In this document: positions 44,029 to 54,328 of the stretch, one piece after another | How the letters are laid out: the number at the start of each line of letters is the position of its first letter | How positions within the stretch are numbered: the first letter of the stretch is position 1 | Assembly (NCBI GenBank): GCA_046757565.1 | Contig: JBHHYN010000001.1 | Coordinates: 1 to 64,000 of the forward strand | Direction: 5' to 3' | Origin: JBHHYN01 sp046757565 | GTDB taxonomy: Bacteria > Pseudomonadota > Gammaproteobacteria > Eutrophobiales > Eutrophobiaceae | DNA: 64,000 nt | Notes under the pieces: model-generated | Database searches by the model: none | What the model was told of the DNA's origin: nothing | Seen by the model: only the letters and a program-made list of their open reading frames with translations | Program-made: the position numbers and the translations under genes

Positions 44029-45603
44029 TTAATCTATATCCGATTGTCTCATTTCTTTCTGTATCTTGTGCAGGGCTTCTTTAAGATTTTTGTTGTTCGG
44101 AGCAAGGGTCAATACTTCGCGCAGATAGGCTTCGGCCAGGGCAGGATCATCATCCCTCAGGGCATCCTTGATCTTGATATTATACTCCTTTGCCACGACC
44201 CGAATCTGCCTTAATGTCCTTTTATCATTTGGGTGATCACGCAACCTTTGTCTCAAGCGGTTAATTCTGCGTTTTTCAGTTTCGCTGATCAGGTTTGGAC
44301 GATCTCTGATCTTGCTGTTTTGAACGGATGCATCATTGGAGTGCGAAGGCAGCATTTCATCCCTGGGCGATGTATCTACAACCGCAGCCGTGGTTGGATG
44401 AGTTTCCGTTGCAGCGGCCATCGTTGCGTGACCGGTGGCAGCGCCATGTTTACTCACCTGCCCGGCAGTCTCCTGTTGATGCCGCTTTCCTGGCACGGAC
44501 AGCAAAAACAGAATAACCATGGTGACGGCCACAATCGCCGCGGCACGCCTGATACCCCGGTTCGTTGCAGGCGTCGTCCGGGGCCGTTGCGGTTCAGCTC
44601 TGTCCGGCACTTGCATGGTGATTTTGACTGTCTTTTGCACCACTTTCCCGGGCTCCTCAATCGATGCCGCAGCAGGATAGAGTCCCGTCTCTTCATGCTT
44701 GTCCTCAATCGTAACGGGAGCGTTGAACTGCTGACGCCACGACGCTATGCTCTGCGGTCTGTCTGCGGCTTTAAATGCCATGGCGTGGTCGATGCACCGC
44801 AAAAATCCCTCCGAGTAGCGGTCACGGCAAATCTCGTTCGCCGGGACATAGATATCCCTGCCCGTATGCAACAGGGCTTCACTCCTGTCCATGGCAGCTA
44901 ACGGGTGCTTTCCAGTCACTGCACGATACAGCGTGGCGCCAAGACCATAAACATCCGTCCACGGCCCCTGCCTGTCACTTTTACTCACATATTGTTCAAA
45001 CGGCGCATAACCGGGTGAAATCAGACTGGTTAACGTCCGTGTTTGCTGCCCAAAGGATTGCCTTGCGGAACCAAAATCCAGCAAGACGGGGCTGCCATCT
45101 TCGCGAATAAATATATTAGGTGGCTTGATATCACGGTGGATGAAACCGGCTTCATGGATCTGCTCCAGCCCGTCCAGCAGGGGCATCAAGATACCTGTTA
45201 ACTCATCCTCCGGTATGGTCTTTCTTGTCTTCAGGATTTCATGCAGGCCCTGTCCCTGTTCGCACTCCATTATCATGTAGGCGGTATTGTTCTCGGGGAA
45301 GACCGTAAAGACCCGTACAATATTTTCATGCTTGAACCGGGCCAGCGTCTGCGCCTCGCTGATAAAACGCTCCAGGCCCCATTTGAACTGCTCGCCATAA
45401 TCACCCGAAACAGGCTGTATGCACGCGTCGCCCTCCCGCATCGCCATCTCAACAGGCAGGAACTCCTTAATCGCTACCAGCTGATCCAGATTAGTGTCCT
45501 CGGCCAGATAAGTGATACCAAACCCTCCCTGGCCCAGGACGCTCCTGATCAGATACCAATGGAGCTTATATCCGGGCTGCAATGAATTGCGATATTCACT
45601 CAT
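44029..45603 (-). CDS. Membrane-anchored Ser/Thr protein kinase
   Basis: The 524-residue protein has an N-terminal Hanks-type kinase domain (about 15-280): glycine-rich loop LGQGGFGITYLA, Lys in VAIKEF, catalytic loop HRDIKPPNIF, DFGSAR for metal binding and SPGYAPFEQY. All catalytic residues are present. A basic linker leads to one membrane helix (about 352-372, AAIVAVTMVILFLLSV). The outer part is Ser/Thr-rich and ends in a short helical segment (ALRDDDPALAEAYLREVLTL) like a single TPR. The start follows GAGGA. The alcohol dehydrogenase gene lies 11 bp upstream on the same strand. Confidence 0.9.
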   Translation of the reverse strand: MSEYRNSLQPGYKLHWYLIRSVLGQGGFGITYLAEDTNLDQLVAIKEFLPVEMAMREGDACIQPVSGDYGEQFKWGLERFISEAQTLARFKHENIVRVFTVFPENNTAYMIMECEQGQGLHEILKTRKTIPEDELTGILMPLLDGLEQIHEAGFIHRDIKPPNIFIREDGSPVLLDFGSARQSFGQQTRTLTSLISPGYAPFEQYVSKSDRQGPWTDVYGLGATLYRAVTGKHPLAAMDRSEALLHTGRDIYVPANEICRDRYSEGFLRCIDHAMAFKAADRPQSIASWRQQFNAPVTIEDKHEETGLYPAAASIEEPGKVVQKTVKITMQVPDRAEPQRPRTTPATNRGIRRAAAIVAVTMVILFLLSVPGKRHQQETAGQVSKHGAATGHATMAAATETHPTTAAVVDTSPRDEMLPSHSNDASVQNSKIRDRPNLISETEKRRINRLRQRLRDHPNDKRTLRQIRVVAKEYNIKIKDALRDDDPALAEAYLREVLTLAPNNKNLKEALHKIQKEMRQSDID

Positions 45604-45614
45604 GCCATTCCTCG

Positions 45615-46607
45615 TTAATCGCCAATTACCAGTACCGCAGCGCCCTGCACTTCACCTTTGCGTAACCGCTCAAGTGCCAGGTTGGCCTCCGCCAGCGGGT
45701 GGGATTCAGTCTCCGTCCTGATGGGAATTTCCGCAGCCAATGCCAGAAATTCATCACCATCTCTGCGAGTCAGGTTTGCCACGGACAGTATGCGCCGCTC
45801 GCCCCACAGAAGGGAGTAGGGAAACGCGGGGATATCACTCATATGGATCCCGGCACAAACAACGGTACCACCCTTTGCTACAGACTTTAACGCACAAGGT
45901 ACCAATTCGCCGACAGGTGCAAAGATAATGGCCGCATCCAGCAGTTCCGGAGGTACTTCATCTCCATGGCCGGACCACACCGCACCGAGCCGCCTGGAAA
46001 ACTGCTGTGCCGCACTATCGCCTTGCCGGGTGAAGGCATAGATTTTGCGGCCCTCGTGACACGCCACCTGGGTGACAATATGCGCCGCCGCCCCAAACCC
46101 GTATAGCCCAATGCGTTCGGCATCTGCGCACATCCGCAATGAGCGGTACCCGATTAACCCGGCACACAGCAACGGCGCGGCCTCGATATCCGTTACTGCA
46201 TTGCCCAGGGGGAACACAAAACGATGATGGGCTACGGTATATTCCGCATAGCCCCCGTCGATCTGATAGCCGGTAAAGCGCGCTGCATCGCATAGATTCT
46301 CCCTGCCCGACCGGCAATAGCGGCATTCACCACACGTATACCCCAACCAGGGCACGCCGACACGGTCACCCGCCCGGTATTGCCCGGCGGCCCGGGCGCC
46401 CGCTTCAACGACCTCACCCACTATTTCATGACCGGGAATCAGCGGTAGTTTTGCTTCGGTCAACTCCCCATCAACGACATGCAGATCGGTGCGGCAGACC
46501 GCACAGGCGTGGATCCTGATCAACACATCATCGGGGCCACACCGGGGCCGCTCAACCTCCAGTAATTGCAGCGGTTGTTTCGCCGCCTTAAGGACCATGG
46601 CTTTCAT
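45615..46607 (-). CDS. Zinc-dependent alcohol dehydrogenase family protein
   Basis: The 330-residue medium-chain dehydrogenase has the catalytic zinc ligands in CAVCRTDLHVVDGE (Cys near 37) and PGHEIVGEV (His near 59), and the structural zinc site CGECRYCRSGRENLC (about 95-109). The nucleotide-binding domain follows, with GLYGFGAAAH in place of the usual GxGxxG (reads GFGAAA). It likely oxidises an alcohol or reduces an aldehyde with NAD(P)(H). It is close to proteins annotated as AdhA-type zinc-binding alcohol dehydrogenases. Upstream 240 bp to the next gene hold nothing I can identify. Confidence 0.9.
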   Translation of the reverse strand: MKAMVLKAAKQPLQLLEVERPRCGPDDVLIRIHACAVCRTDLHVVDGELTEAKLPLIPGHEIVGEVVEAGARAAGQYRAGDRVGVPWLGYTCGECRYCRSGRENLCDAARFTGYQIDGGYAEYTVAHHRFVFPLGNAVTDIEAAPLLCAGLIGYRSLRMCADAERIGLYGFGAAAHIVTQVACHEGRKIYAFTRQGDSAAQQFSRRLGAVWSGHGDEVPPELLDAAIIFAPVGELVPCALKSVAKGGTVVCAGIHMSDIPAFPYSLLWGERRILSVANLTRRDGDEFLALAAEIPIRTETESHPLAEANLALERLRKGEVQGAAVLVIGD

Positions 46608-46848
46608 AACGGGAAATAAGAATTAGGAATTAGGGGACACTGATAATTTAATAACTTTACAAAACAGAATGAATAGACAGACCCTGGACAGGATCGTCTG
46701 TTGTATCACTTATCCTCACGTCTTGTTCGTTCTCACTCGGATTGTCGCAAGGTTCGATTCAATCGGTTCGTTGTTCGTAGATATTGCCAGTGTATCACCG
46801 GAAAACGGATGGACCCTTTGATTCTGTTTGATTCTGCTTTGGCTCAGC

Positions 46849-47457
46849 TCAATCTTCATAGAGTTGATGGGGAAATGCCGGCCTTTGCTTCATCCTTTCG
46901 ATATACAAAGATAACGACGGATAAGCGTCGGTCAAGCGGCAGGAAACGGCCCACATCAGATTAAAACAGATAACAATATCCGCAACACTGAATGCCTCTC
47001 CCAAAATAAAATCATTGCTCTCTACTCTGTCGGCAAGCGCTTTGACGTTATCGCGATACTCTTCACCTGCAAGTTTGATTGCCTCAGGCAGCCGCCTGGC
47101 TTTGGGATACAGTACCGTGTGCTTTTGGATGGCCCAGAGATAGGGTTCGAGTTCGGCCATGCAGAAAAACAGCCATTGATAATAGTGCGCCCGCTCCACG
47201 CTTCCGGGCTCGGGGATGAGGTGCTTATCCGGATATTTTTCCGCCAGATAGGAACAGATGGCCGCTGACTCCGCAATGACCGCATCGCCATCGACGAGGA
47301 CCGGAATTTTACCATAGGGATTAAGGGCCAGAAATTCCGCGGTTTTGTGTTCTCCTTTCCTGAGGTCGATCGTAACCGGTTGATATTCCACCTCCAGTTC
47401 GGCCAGGGTCCAGTGACAACGCATTGAGCGTGTCATCCCGTATTCATAGAGTTTCAT
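46849..47457 (-). CDS. Glutathione S-transferase family protein
   Basis: The 202-residue protein has a thioredoxin-like N-terminal domain (1-80): MKLYEYGMTRSMRCHWTLAE, NPYGKIPVL with the cis-Pro, and AESAAICSYLAEKYP, where Glu-Ser contacts glutathione. A helical C-terminal domain follows with DFILGEAFSVADIVICF, the N-capping Asp included. The ATG at 47457 has AGGA upstream and gives the normal GST start; a longer frame is ignored. Substrate unknown. Confidence 0.9.
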   Translation of the reverse strand: MKLYEYGMTRSMRCHWTLAELEVEYQPVTIDLRKGEHKTAEFLALNPYGKIPVLVDGDAVIAESAAICSYLAEKYPDKHLIPEPGSVERAHYYQWLFFCMAELEPYLWAIQKHTVLYPKARRLPEAIKLAGEEYRDNVKALADRVESNDFILGEAFSVADIVICFNLMWAVSCRLTDAYPSLSLYIERMKQRPAFPHQLYED

Positions 47458-47653
47458 CAATTGTCCTGTACCGGTATAAATGCCCGATAACGGTAAATAT
47501 AAACCTGATTCCATCGAGTTACCATGTATATAAAGCATGGATTCCCCCGGGTGCGCCAGTGATTTTTATTACAGAACATTGCAGGGCATACTTTTGTACA
47601 TTACAGTCTGTCAAAGACTCAATGGTTTGCCGCAAAGGGGGCCATAAACCCTA

Positions 47654-47907
47654 ATGAAGACTATCCGCAAAACCCTTGAAAAAGCCCACCAGGTACTTAA
47701 TGGCATCGATGTTGACCACGCCCTGATTGGGAACTGGCTTTAGGGGTCCTGGGTATACATCGGGCCACTATGGATGTGGACCTGCTCGTTGATGGACAAG
47801 ACAAGGACAAGATGATGCAGGCCATGCAAAAACACGGGGTTAAGCTCCATTCTGAAACTGATGAATGGTCAACCATCGAGACACTCAGGCGGGACTATGA
47901 ACTTTGA
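47654..47907 (+). pseudogene. Broken nucleotidyltransferase (MNT-like) gene
   Basis: ATG 47654 opens IRKTLEKAHQVLNGIDVDHALIG and ends at TAG after 30 codons. One inserted base near 47731-47735 would restore the nucleotidyltransferase core: ALIGG-LALGVLGIHRATMD-VDLLVD, with the Gly-Gly and Asp-x-Asp metal ligands. The frame then runs QDKDKMMQAMQKHGVK and stops at TGA 47905-47907. Beyond the core it is shorter than usual, so an internal deletion is likely too. The stop overlaps the small ORF at 47897. Confidence 0.65.
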
Positions 47908-47998
47908 TGATTATCTGGACTTTCTGGACGCATACTGGTCTCTGTATACGATACCCGTCAGGGAAGAACAGACGCCTTATCACAATATCCAGTTATAA
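47897..47998 (+). CDS. Small ORF overlapping the broken nucleotidyltransferase
   Basis: A 33-codon frame beginning MNFDDYLDFLDAYWSLY and ending NIQL. Its ATG overlaps the end of the nucleotidyltransferase frame, the arrangement of a coupled two-gene unit. The acidic-aromatic start suggests a short helix. It could be a true small partner protein or only a remnant. Confidence 0.3.
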   Translation: MNFDDYLDFLDAYWSLYTIPVREEQTPYHNIQL

Positions 47999-48115
47999 AA
48001 TTCATCCCGTGGTCTTCCCACGGGGGCAAGTGATGGGGTTTCCAGAGGGGGGACGCGCATCTCTCTCCTTTGGCCGCCGGCGGGATTCATGCCCCGTTGG
48101 TGAAATAGATTTGAT

Positions 48116-51100
48116 TCAGGCCCTCTCCTCATAACTGTCCATTTCCCACTCCCGCCAACCCTGAAGTAATGGGAAATAGAGCCCCAGTTTTATTCTCCTG
48201 TCGTCCAACATTTGCATTAACACCCCGTATTTATGCAATTGCTGCCGGTAACGCATTTCTTCCTGATCGAGAAACGCCTGCACATCGGAACCTGTATGGC
48301 GGCTGGTCTTGTAATCCACAATCCAGCGATTACTTTCATTATCAACAAAGGTCCGATCAATGACCACATTAATGATCCTGTCATGATAAAACCCGCTTAA
48401 GGCATATTCATTCTGTTGTTCGGTGTGTTCACCAGAGACTATCCATCGTCCCCGTTCATCCTGTATCATTTTAATCAATGCCTCTTCAACCTGTTTTCCG
48501 GCATGCTTGATCTCCTTGTCCGGTACGCCTGACTGTTTCAGTAACAACCGATAATAATTCTGCCTGGATCGGATCTTCTCTTCATCCCACTCATCGATAC
48601 CCTGTTCGGTTATGAGTTGAATACAACGATGCACTACTGTGCCGATATGTTTGATGGTCTCCCCTGCCCACTGGTATTCAATCCCTGTGTCCGTGTATTC
48701 TGACTGCTCCTTGATGCCTTTCCCCTCCCAGGTCACGTCTACCGGTGGATCAGGCAGCGTCCAATCCGCCGTCAATCGCCGCAGCGGATGGCTGTTGTCC
48801 GGGGCCCGCCCTGTTGCATCATCGCTATCGTCTTGGTTTCCGGCATTCAGTGCCTGCATAAAGTTTTCCTCCAACACCCCCCAGAGCCGGGCCAACAGGC
48901 TGTTGGCCGGTGGTGATGTGAGTTGTGGCCCTTCCACGGTATCCTTGACATCGACCGTACCGAGTAAATGCAACTGTTTCCTCGCCCGGGTTGCAGCAAC
49001 ATATAACAAGCGGCCCTCTTCATAACGCTGTTTTTTCTTTTCCAGACGGTCGATATATTCATGGATGGGTGATGCGTTATCCCCGGCCGCTTTCACCGGC
49101 GCCAGTAATAAATCCTGCGAGGATTCATGCGGATTCACCGCCCATAACAACAGGCTTGTTTCGTCCCTGCCGCTGCCCCGGCCAAGTCCGGGCAGGATGA
49201 CAGTATCGAATTCCAGTCCCTTCGCCTTGTGGAGGGTCATGATCTGCAGTCGATCCTCCGCACCAACATCCGCTGCCGCGTAAAGGTTGGCAACCTGTTC
49301 CAGAAAACCGCTCCTGTTTCTGAGATCGCCGCCCTCATCGAACTGGTCCAGCAGCGCAAAGAAGGTGTGTGCATTCTCCAGATCGGTTTCCTCCTGCAGG
49401 GTTGCCGGTCCGCCAAGACGTATCCATACCGATTCCACCCAACGCCGTAATGAACGGCGTCTTTGTTCGGAAAAGGCCTGTGTCAATATTTCCCGCAGTT
49501 TTGTCAGGCGTTGTTGTCCGTCTTCTGTTAAGGTTCGAACCGTTGCCTCATCATGCATCAATTTCCACACAGTCTTGTCTCGGGATTTACCTGCCAGCAT
49601 GAACAGATCACACAGGGTTAAACCACACCAGGGCGCACGTAAAACCGCCAGCCAGGCAATACGATCCGCAAAATGATTCAGCGCAAAACCCAGCGCCAAC
49701 AGATCCTGTATGACAGTCCGTTGTCCAAGCTCCTCAATGTCAACGGCGCGAAAACGCATACCGGCTCGTTGCAAGCACGGGATGATCCGGGAGAGATGGA
49801 CGCGATTGCGTACCAGGATGGCGATGCTGCCGTCCGGATCAGACTGTCGTGCCGTATTCACAAGCTCTAACACTTTTTCCGCTTCGATCTGTTCGTCCCG
49901 CCCCGGTAGAGGATGAATCTGGACGGCGTTTGCAGCAGATTGATGAGAGAAAGCCTCTACCCTGGCATAACTGACAGCCCCGCGGTGGCTGTCCGTCTCT
50001 GCTGGAAACAGCTGTTTAAACGTCTCATTGACCCATGACACGATCTTCGCCCGGGACCTGAAATTCACCGAAAGATGCAAAGGCGTCAATTCGACTTGTC
50101 CCAGACGCCGCTCCTGATAGATATCTAGAAACATTCCCACCTCCGCTTCACGGAAGCGGTAGATCGATTGCATGGGATCACCGACGAGAAACAGGGTACG
50201 GCCATCCTCCGGGGACCATCCCGCGGTCAACAGCGTTAATAAAATATATTGGCTGGTGGAGATATCCTGAAACTCATCCACCAAAAGATGTTTCATCCTG
50301 TAATCGAGATGCAAGGCCAGATCGCTGGGTGCTTGCGGATTGCCCAATGCCTGTATGGCCGCCTGGGTAACGGCGCTGAAATCCACCTGATTATGCTCTG
50401 CAAACAGCACCCGCAGCTGCGCATCCGTCATGGTCAATAACCGGCATAAGGCATCCACTACCTGCCACTCTGCGTCTGTATAAGTAACCGCTGGCAAGGC
50501 CTGGATCTCCAGCAACAATGAATGACGCTGTTCGTCTTTCGATAGTTCCACAGTCACAGCGGCAAACTGATCTTTCATTGCCTTGCACAGCTCTTTTTCG
50601 GCCCTGCTGCCGGCGGGTGGGGGAAAACCGAGTCTGGCATCAACACGCCTGCGCCAGTTCCCGTCAGCCTTCAATAGTAGCGCCGCGATAGCCTGCCACC
50701 TGGGCAGGTCCGCCGCCGATGAACCGGGTAATTGTTGCATATCTAGACAATATCTGAGTGGCGACGCGATATCCCGTTCCTCAAGATTGGTTGCCGCGTA
50801 CCTCGATAACTCCAGCAGTTCTTCCAGCAGCGGTTCCGGGATGACTTGCACCACCATCGATAAAGTGGATTCGACCAGATGTGTCAAGGCATTCTCCAGC
50901 GCACTGCGTCTCTGCCCGGAAGCGACATAAGGTAACCATTGATCCCGGCGCCTCAACATATTGGCCAACATGTCCCTTATCCTCGGCAGATCGTTATCCA
51001 GGTGTGTTAATAACACCGCAACGGCATCCGACCAGCCTGTACCGCTTTCCAACTCCTCCAGGGCATTGGCGGCCGCCTCCCGATACAACTCACCGGCATC

Positions 51101-51535
51101 TTCGATGGTCTGAGGCTGGGCGCCAAACCCGGAAAGGATCGGCATTTGCCGGGTAAGATTGGCGCACAGGGAATCAATAGTCTGGATGCGTAAACGGTTT
51201 GGATTACTCACCAAGCGCCATGCCTTTTTTTGGTCCTGTGCCAGGGCCTTGCGCGCCAATTCGTAAGTCGTCAGGGCGAAGTCTTCCTGCGGCGGTATAT
51301 CGGTCCGTGCCTGCTCCAGGGCCATGATAATGCGTCCCTGCATCTCGGCCGCTGCTTTACGCGTAAAGGTGATGGCAACGATCTCTTCCGGATGGTCAAC
51401 CACACTCAACAACTCCAGGAAGCGCTGGATCAGCAATTCCGTCTTGCCGGAACCCGCCGGCGCCTGCACGATAAAAGACCGGTCCGGTGACAGGGCTTGT
51501 TGACGTTGCTCCCTATCGGCGGCTGTTCTGCTCAT
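48116..51535 (-). CDS. AddA-like UvrD/Rep helicase with C-terminal nuclease domain
   Basis: The 1139-residue protein combines a superfamily 1 helicase with a RecB-type nuclease. Walker A is APAGSGKTELL (about 25-35), then ITFTRKAAAEM, DEFQDIS (Walker B, about 420), LVGDPMQSIYRFREAE, TLHKAKGLEFD and YVAATRARKQL. The nuclease motif WIVDYKTSR lies near residue 1065. With the AddB-like protein encoded 6 bp upstream it should form a helicase-nuclease that processes double-strand breaks for recombination, replacing RecBCD. Confidence 0.92.
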   Translation of the reverse strand: MSRTAADREQRQQALSPDRSFIVQAPAGSGKTELLIQRFLELLSVVDHPEEIVAITFTRKAAAEMQGRIIMALEQARTDIPPQEDFALTTYELARKALAQDQKKAWRLVSNPNRLRIQTIDSLCANLTRQMPILSGFGAQPQTIEDAGELYREAAANALEELESGTGWSDAVAVLLTHLDNDLPRIRDMLANMLRRRDQWLPYVASGQRRSALENALTHLVESTLSMVVQVIPEPLLEELLELSRYAATNLEERDIASPLRYCLDMQQLPGSSAADLPRWQAIAALLLKADGNWRRRVDARLGFPPPAGSRAEKELCKAMKDQFAAVTVELSKDEQRHSLLLEIQALPAVTYTDAEWQVVDALCRLLTMTDAQLRVLFAEHNQVDFSAVTQAAIQALGNPQAPSDLALHLDYRMKHLLVDEFQDISTSQYILLTLLTAGWSPEDGRTLFLVGDPMQSIYRFREAEVGMFLDIYQERRLGQVELTPLHLSVNFRSRAKIVSWVNETFKQLFPAETDSHRGAVSYARVEAFSHQSAANAVQIHPLPGRDEQIEAEKVLELVNTARQSDPDGSIAILVRNRVHLSRIIPCLQRAGMRFRAVDIEELGQRTVIQDLLALGFALNHFADRIAWLAVLRAPWCGLTLCDLFMLAGKSRDKTVWKLMHDEATVRTLTEDGQQRLTKLREILTQAFSEQRRRSLRRWVESVWIRLGGPATLQEETDLENAHTFFALLDQFDEGGDLRNRSGFLEQVANLYAAADVGAEDRLQIMTLHKAKGLEFDTVILPGLGRGSGRDETSLLLWAVNPHESSQDLLLAPVKAAGDNASPIHEYIDRLEKKKQRYEEGRLLYVAATRARKQLHLLGTVDVKDTVEGPQLTSPPANSLLARLWGVLEENFMQALNAGNQDDSDDATGRAPDNSHPLRRLTADWTLPDPPVDVTWEGKGIKEQSEYTDTGIEYQWAGETIKHIGTVVHRCIQLITEQGIDEWDEEKIRSRQNYYRLLLKQSGVPDKEIKHAGKQVEEALIKMIQDERGRWIVSGEHTEQQNEYALSGFYHDRIINVVIDRTFVDNESNRWIVDYKTSRHTGSDVQAFLDQEEMRYRQQLHKYGVLMQMLDDRRIKLGLYFPLLQGWREWEMDSYEERA

Positions 51536-51541
51536 CTCCTG

Positions 51542-54208
51542 TTACCCGTCACTCAAGGCCCGATGTTCATAGATACGGCAAAAGGCATGTTGATCGCAAT
51601 AGCGGCAGGAGTCAGCCCTTTTCGGGTCGACTTGTGCATGGCCCGCACGAAATTCATCGGCCAGTGAAGCAATCGCCTGCTGCCAGAAAGAAAGTAACGC
51701 CTGCCAGGTAGAAAACCTTTTGGCATGGCGTGAATCGGCATAGGTTCCTATCCCCGGCAAGATACCGCCCTCTTCCGCCAGGCCCACAAAGGCCGTTTCA
51801 CCCTGCTTGATCCGGGCAAAGGCGAGCGCGGCGATGTCTGTCCCCTTGCAGACGGCATACAGCGGTAACTGGGGATCATCGGGACGTTCATCCAGCCAGT
51901 TCCGAACACTGGCCTGCCCGGTCTTGTAATCCACAATTACCTGCCGGCCATCATCCAGTTTATCAATGCGATCGATGCGTGTCGTTACTTCTATCCCTTC
52001 CACACTGAAATTATGCGTCTGCTCACAGGCCGTAACCTTAAAAGGAGCACGCAACTGTTCCTGCTGTAACCAATCACGAAGCAATTTCTTCAAGCGTGCT
52101 CGTTCGAGTGAGGTAAAGCGGACAGTATAAGTCTGCGTATGGCGTTGCTGTTCAGCATTGATCACACTATCGACAACGGCACCGATGCGTTCTTCCAGCG
52201 GGGCGTCATCCAGTTCAAGCAACCTTTGTTGAGATCCCAATTGCTCCCAGAACAGGTGCATCATGCGATGAATCAATAAGCCACGCTCCATGGCATTCAG
52301 ACCGATATCCACATTGGCAATGGATTTTGCATGCAGCCGATGTCTGGCAAAGGCCCGGAACGGGCAGGCGGATTGATCCTTGAATAATGCCGTGCCACCG
52401 CTAATCTGTTTGCCTGATTCAATTTCCGGAGCCCTGTCATCAACCAGGCACTGCAATCGCCCGGTGGTAAAAATTTGCGCGGCGTAATTCGGAATTGATT
52501 CCGGAGTTAATGTTCCGGTTTCAAGGATATATGGCTTGAGTAAAGGACTGGGTCTCAAAGGGCCCTCCTTTTCACTTAACGGAAAACTCAAGACCACGTC
52601 CGGCGAAGACGCAATCAGACGCTCCGTTAGCAATTCGGTATGAGCAAGTTTTATCTCCGCTGAGGCATCGGGCAACACCGCGTGGCGTTGTAATGCGCCG
52701 GGAATGAACGGATTGGGCCTGGCAGGAGCAGGCCAGATCTTATCATGTAATCCCATTACCCATAAATGATCGAATTGCATACCTGCGGCTCCGGCCTGTC
52801 CCAGTACTTGCACAGGCGCCTCCGCTGTTTCCGGTTGAAAACCAAATGCTGCCGCCAACAGGCGTAGCTGAGTCAGGGCCGCTGTATAATCAAACTCCGA
52901 AGAAACAAGATCGAGGGAAGCAAACTGGCCGATCAATTCCTGCCATGCTGCAACGGTTTGATATTCAACGCTGTTGAGTGTTCGCTCGCCGGGCCACGCG
53001 AAGATTGTTAATAATTGAGTAAATGCAGCGGCCCATCGATGGGCGCTTTGTCTCCCGGGCAAGGCATTGAAGCGTTCCCGCCATTCATGCAAGCAGGCCA
53101 GCAACGTAGCGCTTTGGTGGCGCCTGTCCCGGTCTTGTCCGCCTATGCGCAGCAGGCTTTCAATGCTGTGACGGTGTTCGCCAAAATCACGCAGGCGCGC
53201 GTCAAGCCTTGCCCGTTTACACTGTTCGTCATGCGCACCCTTGATAAATGGCGAGCGTAACAGTGCCCCGATGTCATCAAGCATCAGTGGTTGTCTGCCC
53301 AGCGCGAGAATCGTCAATGCCGCGTCAATGATCGGATAACCACTTAAGGACCTTCCCAGAGAGAAGTTATAAGGACGTTCAAGGCTATCGGGATTGTGCA
53401 GCAACAACGCCGGCAATAATACGTCATCCATCCCGATTTCAATCTGATCGCGCAGGGATTGCAGATTGGGAACAACTATTCCAATGGGGCCTTTCGCACC
53501 GGAATCAAGCAAACCCCTGACCCAGTTTGCCGCAGCAGTGATCTCTGCACGAATATCGTTAAATCCCTGACAGCATACTTGCCGGTTTTTATCCTCTAAT
53601 TCAAGAGTAAGGACCTCATGACCTGAACCCTTCAACGCTTTGAACAACAATTTTTGTTGCGGGGTGAATTCATCAAACCCGACGATTACGATTTTTTTTG
53701 AAATATCAATCGTCCGCTTCTCGAGTCTATCCGCCAGAATAGTAGCGAGGCTTGCCTCGTCTACCCAGGAGTTCGACTTGCAGGAGTGTTGATACTCATC
53801 CGCCCAGGTCTTGAAGGCGCGTGCATCTTCATTCAAGTAGATGTCATCGGGAAAAACCGGCAGGCGCCATTGCCGGCACAGGGACCAGGCAGCCATGGCC
53901 TCTCTTCCTGTTGTAACAGGATTTAATAACTGACTGGCGGATGGTGAAGCGGCCAGCAATCGTTGCCACACAAGCAACTGTTGCTGTGGTGTAAGCAACG
54001 TCTGATCCACATCATATGCGCTGATATAATGCTGCCACAACCGGGATAACCATACTCCCCAGGGCAATATCGGTACCGTCTCCCAGGCAAGTTTGCCATT
54101 CTCCATCTGCTCACCGGCATGGCGATAGAGTATATGGCGCGCCAGACGGCGACTGGCGGTGACCAGGGTAAATCCCTTTTTTATGTACTCTCCAGCCTCG
54201 TGCTTCAT
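51542..54208 (-). CDS. AddB-like PD-(D/E)XK nuclease, recombination partner of the UvrD protein
   Basis: The 888-residue protein matches the proteobacterial AddB-like 'probable DNA repair protein' family. An inactivated helicase-like N-terminal region (GFTLVTASRRLARHIL at the start) leads to a C-terminal nuclease domain with IDRIDKLDDGRQVIVDYKTG (about 755-775). An iron-sulfur-type cysteine cluster is suggested by Cys near 627 (DQSACPFRAFA) and CRYCDQHAFC near the end. It is the first gene of a two-gene operon. Confidence 0.88.
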   Translation of the reverse strand: MKHEAGEYIKKGFTLVTASRRLARHILYRHAGEQMENGKLAWETVPILPWGVWLSRLWQHYISAYDVDQTLLTPQQQLLVWQRLLAASPSASQLLNPVTTGREAMAAWSLCRQWRLPVFPDDIYLNEDARAFKTWADEYQHSCKSNSWVDEASLATILADRLEKRTIDISKKIVIVGFDEFTPQQKLLFKALKGSGHEVLTLELEDKNRQVCCQGFNDIRAEITAAANWVRGLLDSGAKGPIGIVVPNLQSLRDQIEIGMDDVLLPALLLHNPDSLERPYNFSLGRSLSGYPIIDAALTILALGRQPLMLDDIGALLRSPFIKGAHDEQCKRARLDARLRDFGEHRHSIESLLRIGGQDRDRRHQSATLLACLHEWRERFNALPGRQSAHRWAAAFTQLLTIFAWPGERTLNSVEYQTVAAWQELIGQFASLDLVSSEFDYTAALTQLRLLAAAFGFQPETAEAPVQVLGQAGAAGMQFDHLWVMGLHDKIWPAPARPNPFIPGALQRHAVLPDASAEIKLAHTELLTERLIASSPDVVLSFPLSEKEGPLRPSPLLKPYILETGTLTPESIPNYAAQIFTTGRLQCLVDDRAPEIESGKQISGGTALFKDQSACPFRAFARHRLHAKSIANVDIGLNAMERGLLIHRMMHLFWEQLGSQQRLLELDDAPLEERIGAVVDSVINAEQQRHTQTYTVRFTSLERARLKKLLRDWLQQEQLRAPFKVTACEQTHNFSVEGIEVTTRIDRIDKLDDGRQVIVDYKTGQASVRNWLDERPDDPQLPLYAVCKGTDIAALAFARIKQGETAFVGLAEEGGILPGIGTYADSRHAKRFSTWQALLSFWQQAIASLADEFRAGHAQVDPKRADSCRYCDQHAFCRIYEHRALSDG

Positions 54209-54328
54209 GTTTTATTACAGGGTGATCGCTAATAAATCAGGATATTTCGAATATCTTTCTTTTCCGATGTTGGCATTATAAACCTCGAATGTTAACCTGT
54301 GCCTTGAATATAAAAAAACCAATTGATC

